Source: a virus. Taken from it: 22,035 nt of DNA. Below the pieces are notes generated by a model, which was given only the letters and a program-made list of their open reading frames with translations, was not told where the DNA came from and did not search any database. The first letter of the stretch is position 1. The number at the start of each line of letters is the position of its first letter. Both the position numbers and the translations under genes were made by a program. The DNA lies in the IMG/VR virus record IMGVR_UViG_3300032291_004266, positions 1-22,035 of that record, one strand, 5' to 3'. Of this stretch, positions 8,024 to 14,439 are shown piece by piece.

Positions 8024-9343
8024 ATGGCAACAAACAGAGATTTGCTTAAAGAAGCAATCGCAGATGCTAAAGCTGTTAAAGAAACTGCTATAGCAAATGC
8101 AAAAGCTGCTCTAGAAGAAGCCTTCACACCTCAATTGAAAGAAATGTTCGCTGCAAAACTTCAAGAAATAGAAGACGATCCAAATCTTGAAGAGATGTAT
8201 GGTATGTCTGAAGATGAAAAAGAGCTTGAAGAAGCAGGATTTGGATCTATGGACCCTATGGGTCATGGAAATATTGAAGATGAGTCTTCATTATATGAAG
8301 ATGACAAGGACACGATGGAAATTGACTTAGAAGAGCTTTTACGTGAGCTAGAAATGGAAGAAGGTGATATGAAAGGCCTTTACGAAGCTGAAGAAGATGA
8401 CGACGATGATACAAACGTATCTGACGAAGATTCTAACAAAGGTGACGAAGAAGGAACTCCAATTGACCTCGAAGACATGACAGATGAAGATCTTAAAACT
8501 ATGATCGAAGACGTCATTAAAGACATGATCGCTGCAGGTGAAATTGAAGCAGGTCATGAAGGTATGAAAGATGAAATGGGTAAAGAAGATGAAGAAGATG
8601 TTGATTTAGCTGAACTTTTAAAAGAAATTGAAGAAATGGAAGACAAGAAAACGTACGAAAAAAAAGAACCAATTGATGAAGCTTGGTTCGTTGATTTTTT
8701 CACACAATTCCCTTCTTTATCTAGTATAAAGGATATTCTTTTTGGAAATGACGGGTTAGCTTCTTTTGGGGTTGGAAAAATGGTTATGGGTACTTTAGGA
8801 GCAGTTGCACTTGGTTTAGTGGCTAATGCTTACCGTAAATATAAAAACGACGGAAAGATTAATGCTATGAAAGATGAACAAGTAATACAATTAGCTAAAA
8901 ACGACAAAGAATTTACTAATTCCCCAGCAGCTAAAGAAGTAATAGCTACTGCAAAAAGTGTATCTAACCAAACAGAAAAAAGATCTGATTCTTCAGTTGA
9001 ACTTGAAGAAGCTTATAAAACAATCAAAACTCTTAAGTCTGAATTAAACGAGATCAACTTGTTAAATGCTAAACTTCTTTACACTAACAAAATCTTCAAA
9101 TCTAAAAATTTGAACGAAAGTCAAAAAGTAAAAGTGTTAAGTTCGTTTGACAAAGCTACTACAGTAGGTGAAGTAAAATTAGTGTTTGAAACTTTAAATG
9201 AGGGAATTAAAGTAAAACCAAACTTAATTAAAGAAAACCTAGGTAGAGCTTCTAAAGGAACAGTTACACCAAACGTTAAAAAACCAATCGTTGAGTCAAA
9301 CGAGGCATTTTTAAGAATGCAAAAATTGGCTGGAATAATTTAA
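8024..9343 (+). CDS. 22: Prohead scaffold (core) protein, T4 gp22-like, with a hydrophobic insert
   Basis: I place the start at 8024 (MATNRDLLKEA), not at an in-frame ATG at 7952, because the upstream 24 codons overlap the leader hairpins, look non-coding, and AGGA precedes 8024. The resulting 439 residues make the major scaffold around which capsid protein assembles; it is normally destroyed by the protease. The Asp/Glu-rich region (about 46-215) and position between gp21 and gp23 fit gp22. The C-terminal helix (LLNAKLLYTNKIFKSKNL, 346-363, and the following SQKVKVLSSFDKA) resembles T4-like scaffolds. T4 gp22 has about 270 residues. Sites of type (L/I)-x-E before Ala or Gly occur at 10, 32, 70, 121, 219, 329 and 393. 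Between 219 and 329 lies an atypical segment with a membrane-like stretch (248-267). The capsid gene follows after 27 nt. Confidence 0.88.
   Translation: MATNRDLLKEAIADAKAVKETAIANAKAALEEAFTPQLKEMFAAKLQEIEDDPNLEEMYGMSEDEKELEEAGFGSMDPMGHGNIEDESSLYEDDKDTMEIDLEELLRELEMEEGDMKGLYEAEEDDDDDTNVSDEDSNKGDEEGTPIDLEDMTDEDLKTMIEDVIKDMIAAGEIEAGHEGMKDEMGKEDEEDVDLAELLKEIEEMEDKKTYEKKEPIDEAWFVDFFTQFPSLSSIKDILFGNDGLASFGVGKMVMGTLGAVALGLVANAYRKYKNDGKINAMKDEQVIQLAKNDKEFTNSPAAKEVIATAKSVSNQTEKRSDSSVELEEAYKTIKTLKSELNEINLLNAKLLYTNKIFKSKNLNESQKVKVLSSFDKATTVGEVKLVFETLNEGIKVKPNLIKENLGRASKGTVTPNVKKPIVESNEAFLRMQKLAGII
8681..9010 (+). other. Candidate inserted segment with membrane-like helix in the scaffold protein
   Basis: This marks scaffold residues 220-329, bounded by IDE219|A and LEE329|A, both ideal gp21-type sites. 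It begins with aromatic residues (AWFVDFFTQF), contains the hydrophobic, Gly-rich run MVMGTLGAVALGLVA (253-267), and then a basic and polar region. Both flanks are acidic scaffold. If cut at both sites it would be a free 110-residue peptide inside the capsid. Boundaries and function are inferred. Confidence 0.45.
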
Positions 9344-9370
9344 TTAACAATTTAAAACAAAAACAAAACA

Positions 9371-11077
9371 ATGTCAAGTATTAATTCTTTATTAGAAAGC
9401 TCGGCTTCTGGATGGAAAAACATGCAGAACGATGCTGCTCGTATGGCTTCTAAGTGGGCTAAAACGGGATTATTAGAAGGATTGAATAGCGAAGTTGAGA
9501 AAAACAACATGGCTTTAATCCTCGAAAACCAAGCAAAACAACTTGTTGTTGAGCAATCTTCTACAAATATAGGTGGTGGTTCATTTAGCGTAGGACAAGG
9601 TGAGCAATGGGCAGGAGTAGCTCTTCCATTGGTACGTAAAGTATTCGGTTCTTTATCATCTAAAGAATTCGTTTCTGTACAACCAATGAATTTGCCTTCT
9701 GGTCTTGTATTCTTCTTAGATTTCCAATATGGTGCAAATTCTAAAGCTGCTCCAACAGGCCCATTTGGTCCTAGTGGTGACACTTATGGTGCTACTTCAT
9801 CTATGTACGGTAATACAAACCCAGGTGTAGCAAATGATGCATCTCAAGGTCTATACGGTGCTGGTAGATTTGCTTATTCAGTTAACCAATTCTCAGCATC
9901 TGTAACTTCATCTACTTCACCAGCAGCATGGTCTGATGTTGATTATGATTCAACTCTATCTGCTTCTATTTCTTCTGGTTTTATCCAAAAAGTAGTTGTT
10001 ACTGGTATAGGTGCTAATACTAATGTTCCACGCCCTGACTTTAAAGGTGTTCGTGCATTTGTTCCTGCTTCAGGTGCTGCTGCTACTCCTGCATCTCAAA
10101 TCTACACTAACTTGTTACCACAGTATACAACTACTAATGGTTCTAATACTATTACATTTATTGTATCAGGTTCAGGTGCTTTAACTGGAATCCCTACAGG
10201 ATCTAATACAATCAATACATTATTTTATAATGTTCAACCAGCTGATAATTACAGAGGTGATTTTGAAGATAATAATGGTGCTGGTTATCCAAATGCTGAA
10301 TCTACAGCTGCTGATTCATTAGCTATTCCACAAATCAATATCCAAATGAAATCTGAGGCTATTGTTGCTAAAACTCGTAAGTTGAAAGCACAATGGACAC
10401 CAGAATTTGCTCAAGATTTAAATGCATACCAATCTTTAGATGCTGAAGCTGAATTAACTTCAATCATGAGCGAATATATTGCATTAGAAATTGATCTTGA
10501 AGTATTAGACATGTTGATCCAAGATGCTTCTGCATGGGATGAATATTGGTATGCTACTAACAACCGTGTATTGAATTCTAGCAAAACAGGATATGATAAT
10601 CCTCAGTTTTACAACACACAAGGTCAGTGGTTCCAAACTTTAGGAACTAAAATGCAAAAAGTTAGTAACAAAATTCACCAAAAGACTTTACGTGGTGGTG
10701 CAAACTTCATCGTAACTTCTCCAACTGTAGCAACCATCCTTGAATCAATCCCAGGATTTGCTTCATCTTCTGATGGTGATGTAACAAAAGCTAGCTATGC
10801 ATTTGGTATCCAAAAAGCTGGTCAAATGAACAACCGTTACACAGTTTACAAAAACCCTTACATGACTGAAAACTTAATGTTGATGGGTTATAGAGGATCT
10901 CAATTCCTTGAAACTGGTGCGGTATTTGCTCCATATGTACCTCTAATCATGACTCCATTAGTATACGACCCAGAAACATTTACCCCACGTAAAGGTTTAT
11001 TGACTCGTTATGCTAAGAAAATGATCCGTCCTGAATTCTTCGGTCGTATCTTTATCAACGATTTGAATGTACTTTAA
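9371..11077 (+). CDS. 23: Major capsid protein (T4 gp23-like)
   Basis: The main shell protein, HK97-like fold by family. The region around residues 85-120 (LPLVRKVFGSLSSKEFVSVQ, followed by PMNLPSGLVFFLDFQY) matches the gp23 pattern in T4 (MVRRTMPALVAFDLVGVQPMSGPTGQVF). The C-terminus (LLTRYAKKMIRPEFFGRIF) is also of this type. It has 568 residues against 521 in T4; the extra length is mainly a Ser/Thr/Ala/Gly-rich insertion between about 125 and 300, where T4-like capsids vary. Like T4 gp23 it should lose an N-terminal delta region to the protease: candidates are LLE36|G and ILE52|N. The start is preceded by AAACAAAAACAAAACA without a Shine-Dalgarno. A strong terminator follows 26 nt after the stop, so transcription is probably shared with the scaffold gene. 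Confidence 0.95.
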   Translation: MSSINSLLESSASGWKNMQNDAARMASKWAKTGLLEGLNSEVEKNNMALILENQAKQLVVEQSSTNIGGGSFSVGQGEQWAGVALPLVRKVFGSLSSKEFVSVQPMNLPSGLVFFLDFQYGANSKAAPTGPFGPSGDTYGATSSMYGNTNPGVANDASQGLYGAGRFAYSVNQFSASVTSSTSPAAWSDVDYDSTLSASISSGFIQKVVVTGIGANTNVPRPDFKGVRAFVPASGAAATPASQIYTNLLPQYTTTNGSNTITFIVSGSGALTGIPTGSNTINTLFYNVQPADNYRGDFEDNNGAGYPNAESTAADSLAIPQINIQMKSEAIVAKTRKLKAQWTPEFAQDLNAYQSLDAEAELTSIMSEYIALEIDLEVLDMLIQDASAWDEYWYATNNRVLNSSKTGYDNPQFYNTQGQWFQTLGTKMQKVSNKIHQKTLRGGANFIVTSPTVATILESIPGFASSSDGDVTKASYAFGIQKAGQMNNRYTVYKNPYMTENLMLMGYRGSQFLETGAVFAPYVPLIMTPLVYDPETFTPRKGLLTRYAKKMIRPEFFGRIFINDLNVL

Positions 11078-11103
11078 TCGGTAGTAAATAATCGAAAATA
11101 AAA

Positions 11104-11129
11104 AGCCTGGCGAAAGCCGGGCTTTTTTT
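11104..11129 (+). terminator. Strong intrinsic terminator after the major capsid gene
   Basis: Stem AGCCTGGC (11104-11111) pairs with GCCGGGCT (11116-11123), with one T-G wobble and a GAAA tetraloop. The T-run continues to 11129. It ends the scaffold-capsid transcription unit. Confidence 0.93.
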
Positions 11130-11140
11130 ATCTTTTTGTA

Positions 11141-11156
11141 ATATTTATCAACAAAC
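11141..11156 (+). promoter_or_regulatory. Weak copy of the putative late promoter motif
   Basis: ATATTTATCAACAAAC shares the 5' half (ATATTTAT) and the 24-nt distance to the ATG (11165) with the stronger copies, but lacks the intact TATAAATA octamer. It lies 12 nt after the capsid terminator, so some start signal is expected here. Confidence 0.45.
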
Positions 11157-11164
11157 GTAGTTAT

Positions 11165-11863
11165 ATGACAGATTTTAATAGAACTGCTGAAGCGCAGGAA
11201 GTTTTTAAAGAAAAAAGAAAACCTAAGGGCCCAATCAAATTTAATATACAATTAAACGAAGAGCAAAAGCGTGCTAAAGAACTAATCTTAACTAGTACAA
11301 TAACTGTATTAAGAGGTAAAGCTGGGTCTGGTAAATCATTGTTAGCAGCAAATATTGCTCTTGATTTATTGTTTAAAAAAGATATTGAAAAAATTATCAT
11401 CACTAGACCAACTGTAGTAGCAGGAGAAGATATTGGATATCTTCCAGGTGATGTTAATGAAAAATTAGCTCCATTTACAGCTCCTGTATATGAAAACATG
11501 CATCGTCTATACAATAAAGAAAAAATTGAAAAATGTATAGTTGAAGGTGAAATTGAAATTGTACCTGTTTCATTTATGCGAGGCAGAAACTTTACAAATT
11601 GTTTAGTTGTAGTAGATGAAGCACAAAATTTAACAGACAACCAAACTGAACTCCTTTTAACTCGTATATGTTCAGGCAGTAAAATGATATTTTGTGGTGA
11701 TGGTGCTCAAATTGACTTACGAGATAAAAAAACATCTGGATTTGATGTCATATGCAAACATATGAAAGAAGTCCCAGGCTTTAACGTAATTACATTAGAA
11801 AAAAATCACAGACACCCAATAGTAGACGATATTTTAGAAGTATACAAATCTTTCAGAGGCTAG
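11165..11863 (+). CDS. phoH: PhoH-family P-loop ATPase
   Basis: PhoH-like proteins are P-loop ATPases related to the N-terminal half of superfamily 1 helicases and are common in marine phages; their role in infection is unsettled (phosphate stress and RNA metabolism have been proposed). The 232 residues show the family motifs in order: Walker A GKAGSGKS (51-58), the PhoH signature ITRPTVVAGEDIGYLPGD (79-96), Walker B VVVDEAQN (148-155), FCGDGAQIDL (176-185) and the arginine motif NHRHPIV (214-220). Length fits single-domain phage PhoH; no PIN domain is fused. It sits between the capsid terminator and the fibre-like island, with only a weak promoter motif upstream. Confidence 0.94.
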   Translation: MTDFNRTAEAQEVFKEKRKPKGPIKFNIQLNEEQKRAKELILTSTITVLRGKAGSGKSLLAANIALDLLFKKDIEKIIITRPTVVAGEDIGYLPGDVNEKLAPFTAPVYENMHRLYNKEKIEKCIVEGEIEIVPVSFMRGRNFTNCLVVVDEAQNLTDNQTELLLTRICSGSKMIFCGDGAQIDLRDKKTSGFDVICKHMKEVPGFNVITLEKNHRHPIVDDILEVYKSFRG

Positions 11864-11865
11864 CC

Positions 11866-11881
11866 ATATTTATAAATAAAA
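11866..11881 (+). promoter_or_regulatory. Putative late promoter, TATAAATA type
   Basis: Exact ATATTTATAAATAAAA, with the TATAAATA octamer at 11871-11878. It lies 2 nt after the phoH stop, and the ATG (11887) is 21 nt from the motif start, leaving room for only a very short mRNA leader. Confidence 0.7.
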
Positions 11882-11886
11882 TATAA

Positions 11887-12375
11887 ATGGCTAATTTGTA
11901 TGTAACCATTACTGAGGAAATTACACTTCCAAATAATACTACTGAAAAAACGTATGTCTTTAAAAATATTACGGGAGTTAATCAAATTCTTCGTCGTGTA
12001 GATACTATTGCTACAACTTTTAGTGGTTCAGGCATTGAAATTATCCGTTTTTGTAATAGTGAAGCAGAACAAACTGGTGGAGCATTTGTAAAATCCCAAG
12101 TACAATACATTCGAATTACCAATTTATCTACTCAATATAACACTTCGGTGTATTTAATTGCAAATGATAACACAGAAAGTGCTATATTTGATTTAGGTCC
12201 TGGGAAGTCTATAATGTTAGGGGATACTGAAATAAATACCCCATCAATTAACGATTATGTAGTAGATGGATATGTTGATGAAGCTTATTATAGTGAATTC
12301 ATATATTTAAGTTCTATTAAAGCAAAGGCAATTGGAGGAAATACACAGCTAGAGTATTTTGTAGCGTCTACTTAA
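11887..12375 (+). CDS. Putative virion surface or decoration protein, beta-rich
   Basis: The 162-residue product alternates hydrophobic and polar residues rich in Thr, Val, Ile and Asn, as in a beta-sandwich, without signal peptide or membrane segment. The opening MANLYVTITEEITLPNNTTE and the central VKSQVQYIRITNLSTQYN resemble small structural proteins I associate with marine phage genomes; this is from memory and unverified. It begins the five-gene island between phoH and the neck genes and has its own putative promoter. A capsid decoration protein or appendage base is plausible. Confident as a gene, uncertain in role. Confidence 0.72.
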   Translation: MANLYVTITEEITLPNNTTEKTYVFKNITGVNQILRRVDTIATTFSGSGIEIIRFCNSEAEQTGGAFVKSQVQYIRITNLSTQYNTSVYLIANDNTESAIFDLGPGKSIMLGDTEINTPSINDYVVDGYVDEAYYSEFIYLSSIKAKAIGGNTQLEYFVAST

Positions 12376-12390
12376 TATTTATAAATAAAA
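12375..12390 (+). promoter_or_regulatory. Putative late promoter, TATAAATA type
   Basis: Exact ATATTTATAAATAAAA, overlapping the last base of the previous stop codon; the octamer TATAAATA is at 12380-12387. The ATG (12395) is 20 nt from the motif start, the shortest spacing in the window. Confidence 0.7.
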
Positions 12391-12394
12391 GAAA

Positions 12395-12742
12395 ATGGCA
12401 AATTTAACTTTAAGACAAGTAAAAGGTTCTCCACTTACTATCGCTGAATTAGATGGTAACTTTGAATACTTTACTGGTTCACATGCAATAACAGGTTCAC
12501 TTATAGTAACTGGTGGAATTACAGGAAGTGTTAGTAATGCAACTTCAGCATCCTATTTAAATACATTAAATCAAAATGTTATTGTAAATACTGGATCTTT
12601 AACTCTTAATGGTGGAGCCTTTATGAATCCAAACACCCAATCTTTGCCTTTGACTATACCTACGGGATACAATGCATTATTAGTTGGCCCATTATTTAAT
12701 TCTAGTTCAATAATTATTTCTGGAACATTAGTAATATTATAA
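12395..12742 (+). CDS. Small fibre-like structural protein
   Basis: A 115-residue protein beginning MANLTLRQVKGSPLTIAELD, followed by ITGS/VTGG repeats (AITGSLIVTGGITGS, about 31-45) typical of beta-structured phage fibres. Residues 50-62 (TSASYLNTLNQNV) form a cassette that recurs nearly unchanged in the 522-aa fibre protein downstream (ASYVNTLNQNV), so the two share modular ancestry. It is short for a complete fibre and may be an anchor, adaptor or small trimeric appendage. It lies in the region corresponding to fibritin (wac) in T4, just ahead of the neck genes. Function inferred only from composition and position. Confidence 0.68.
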   Translation: MANLTLRQVKGSPLTIAELDGNFEYFTGSHAITGSLIVTGGITGSVSNATSASYLNTLNQNVIVNTGSLTLNGGAFMNPNTQSLPLTIPTGYNALLVGPLFNSSSIIISGTLVIL

Positions 12743-12754
12743 TATAAAAATAAA
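12738..12754 (+). promoter_or_regulatory. Degenerate copy of the putative late promoter motif
   Basis: The stretch contains TATAAAAATAAA, a poor match to ATATTTATAAATAAAA, partly overlapping the preceding stop. The ATG is at 12765. It could be a weak promoter or only the A-rich context usual at starts in this genome. Confidence 0.3.
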
Positions 12755-12764
12755 CAAAATATCA

Positions 12765-14369
12765 ATGAGTACATTAAAAGTTAATAATATTGAACCTACC
12801 TCAGGTAACGATATTAGATTGACAGGAAACGTAACCTTTATTACCCCTGCTGGAAAAGAAATAGAATTTAATGATTCCAATACAAGCTTTAGTGGCTCTG
12901 TTACTATTACAGGATCTTTAAACACAAATAATGGAGATGTTTTAATCAACAAAGGAAATCTTATTTTAAAATCTGGATCTTTACTTATTGGTTCAGGAAG
13001 TTTAAACCAACAAACTACTTCTGGTTCAACTTCTGCATCATATTGGAGTGTAACTAGTTCAATAACAGTTACAGGTTCAGAAGGATCTGATTGGACTGTT
13101 GAAGTTGAAGGAAATACCACTATTACAGGTTCATTTGAAGTATTAGGTGATACTGATTTTCAAGGTGATATGACTATCAGCGGATGTTTAGATATTAATT
13201 GCTATAACGATGAAGATAATCCTATATTTTGGGCAATTGATGGTAGAACAACTCCGGCTCCAACAGGATTTGAATATGTTTCTATAAACTTTAGTACTTA
13301 TGGAAATTTAACAACAGGAATTGCTGCTGCCGCTGCTGCTTCAAATAACGTATGTTATATTTACGACCCTGCTACTGGAACATATGCCCCTTATGGATAC
13401 TCAGGAACAAGCTTTGATGGTGTTGTTACATATATTTCAGCTTCTGGTCCTGAAATTGCTACAGGAACAGTAATCCAAATTGGTTTTCCAACCCCTATTT
13501 CAGGAGCTACACCAATTTATCCAATTGGAACTGGATCTTTAACCCCAGTTGCATCTTTTTGTTGTGATGGAATTTCATTTAATAGTGATGTAACAATCAC
13601 AGGTGGATTAGATGTATATGGCCCTACAAATTTACATGATGGTTTAATTGTAACAGGATGTATTGAAATGTACTGTCCTGGTAATGAAGCAACTGCATGG
13701 TATGGATATGAAGGATCAGTTAGATTTTCAAAACCATCTGCTAGTGTCTATCTTAATTATGCATGGTTAGATCCTTCTTATGGAGATGTTAGAACAACCA
13801 TTTCAGCATCTGCTGCTGCAAATAGTGGAACTTTTAAATTATATAATACCGTAACAGGAACTACTCAAACAGTAAATTACATTGGTTCAACATGGACTCA
13901 AACACTTACTATTATTGAGTATTCAACACCAACACTTACAGCATATACCCCAATGCCTGTAATTCATATTGGAAATCAAACTCCTAATTTACAACCATTT
14001 GGAGCTGATGTTTTAATGGGAACTGGATCTTCCACCCCAACTCAAACTGCAACTTTCTGTTGTGATGGAAATGTATTATATGGAGATACTACATTTACTG
14101 GTTCAGTAACAATTACCGGTTCAACAGCAGTAACTGGTTCAACAACAGTTATAGGAACAACAGCAGTAACAGGTTCAGTAAATATTAAAGGTAATGGAAA
14201 ATTTTCTGGATCTCTTGAAGTATCTGGAGGATTAGCTTTACCTACTATATCAGATGGAACACCAGGGTACATTGGTAAAAAAGGTGAAATGGTATTTGGA
14301 GTAAACGGAAGTAATTATTTCTTTTACGTGTATATAAATAATGCTTGGAGATCAGGCTCATTAGCATAA
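12765..14369 (+). CDS. Fibre/appendage protein with duplicated cysteine module
   Basis: The 534 residues begin with MSTLKVNNIEPTSGND, an N-terminal segment shared with the 522-aa fibre protein at 14440 (MSTLRVNNLEPVSGNS) and probably the virion attachment end. TGS-rich beta repeats follow. A module of about 130 residues occurs twice: residues 141-267 run from CLDINC to FCCDG, and residues 299-433 from CIEMYC to FCCDG, the same Cys-x4-Cys and Cys-Cys spacing. Residues 443-489 are short VTGS-type beta repeats. The C-terminus (GYIGKKGEMVFGVNGSNYFF, then YVYINNAWRSGSL) resembles the closing segment common in phage fibres. Cysteine pairs are unusual for an intracellularly assembled phage protein; metal binding is an alternative to disulphides. 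A host-binding or whisker-like role is likely, given its place before the neck genes. Confidence 0.75.
   Translation: MSTLKVNNIEPTSGNDIRLTGNVTFITPAGKEIEFNDSNTSFSGSVTITGSLNTNNGDVLINKGNLILKSGSLLIGSGSLNQQTTSGSTSASYWSVTSSITVTGSEGSDWTVEVEGNTTITGSFEVLGDTDFQGDMTISGCLDINCYNDEDNPIFWAIDGRTTPAPTGFEYVSINFSTYGNLTTGIAAAAAASNNVCYIYDPATGTYAPYGYSGTSFDGVVTYISASGPEIATGTVIQIGFPTPISGATPIYPIGTGSLTPVASFCCDGISFNSDVTITGGLDVYGPTNLHDGLIVTGCIEMYCPGNEATAWYGYEGSVRFSKPSASVYLNYAWLDPSYGDVRTTISASAAANSGTFKLYNTVTGTTQTVNYIGSTWTQTLTIIEYSTPTLTAYTPMPVIHIGNQTPNLQPFGADVLMGTGSSTPTQTATFCCDGNVLYGDTTFTGSVTITGSTAVTGSTTVIGTTAVTGSVNIKGNGKFSGSLEVSGGLALPTISDGTPGYIGKKGEMVFGVNGSNYFFYVYINNAWRSGSLA
13185..14063 (+). repeat. Diverged internal duplication (two cysteine modules)
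   Basis: Codons 141-267 (13185-13565) and 299-433 (13659-14063) of the 534-aa fibre gene encode homologous modules. Both start with Cys-x4-Cys and end with FCCDG followed by a GDTT- or SDVT-type strand. Sequence between the anchors is strongly diverged, suggesting an old duplication. Cys197 of the first copy (NNVCYIYDPATG) is replaced by Phe in the second (SGTFKLYNTVTG). Confidence 0.65.
14091..14231 (+). repeat. Short beta-strand repeats in the fibre gene (VTGS type)
   Basis: Residues 443-489 are tandem 6-7-residue units of the form TVTGS or TAVTGS. At DNA level the units ACAGCAGTAAC and GGTTCAAC recur. This is a coding repeat expected of a trimeric beta-structured shaft, and similar units occur near residues 44-52 and 118-124. 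Confidence 0.7.
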
Positions 14370-14382
14370 TTAGTTAAAATTT

Positions 14383-14416
14383 AAGGCACCTAAATGGTGT
14401 CTTTTATTTTTTTTCT
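14383..14416 (+). terminator. Intrinsic terminator after the 534-aa fibre gene
   Basis: Stem AAGGCACC (14383-14390) pairs with GGTGTCTT (14396-14403), with one G-T wobble and a TAAAT loop, followed by a long T-rich run to about 14414. A strong late-promoter motif begins at 14418. Confidence 0.85.
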
Positions 14417-14417
14417 T

Positions 14418-14433
14418 ATATGTATAAATAAAA
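14418..14433 (+). promoter_or_regulatory. Putative late promoter, TATAAATA type
   Basis: ATATGTATAAATAAAA, one mismatch to the consensus; the octamer TATAAATA is at 14423-14430. It directly follows a terminator, which makes promoter function more likely. The ATG (14440) is 22 nt from the motif start. Confidence 0.72.
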
Positions 14434-14439
14434 CAATCA

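Noticed and set aside
14091-14231. A CRISPR-like or non-coding repeat array in the fibre gene
   Set aside because: Units are 18-21 nt in frame with no spacers and encode regular VTGS beta repeats; they are part of a protein shaft.
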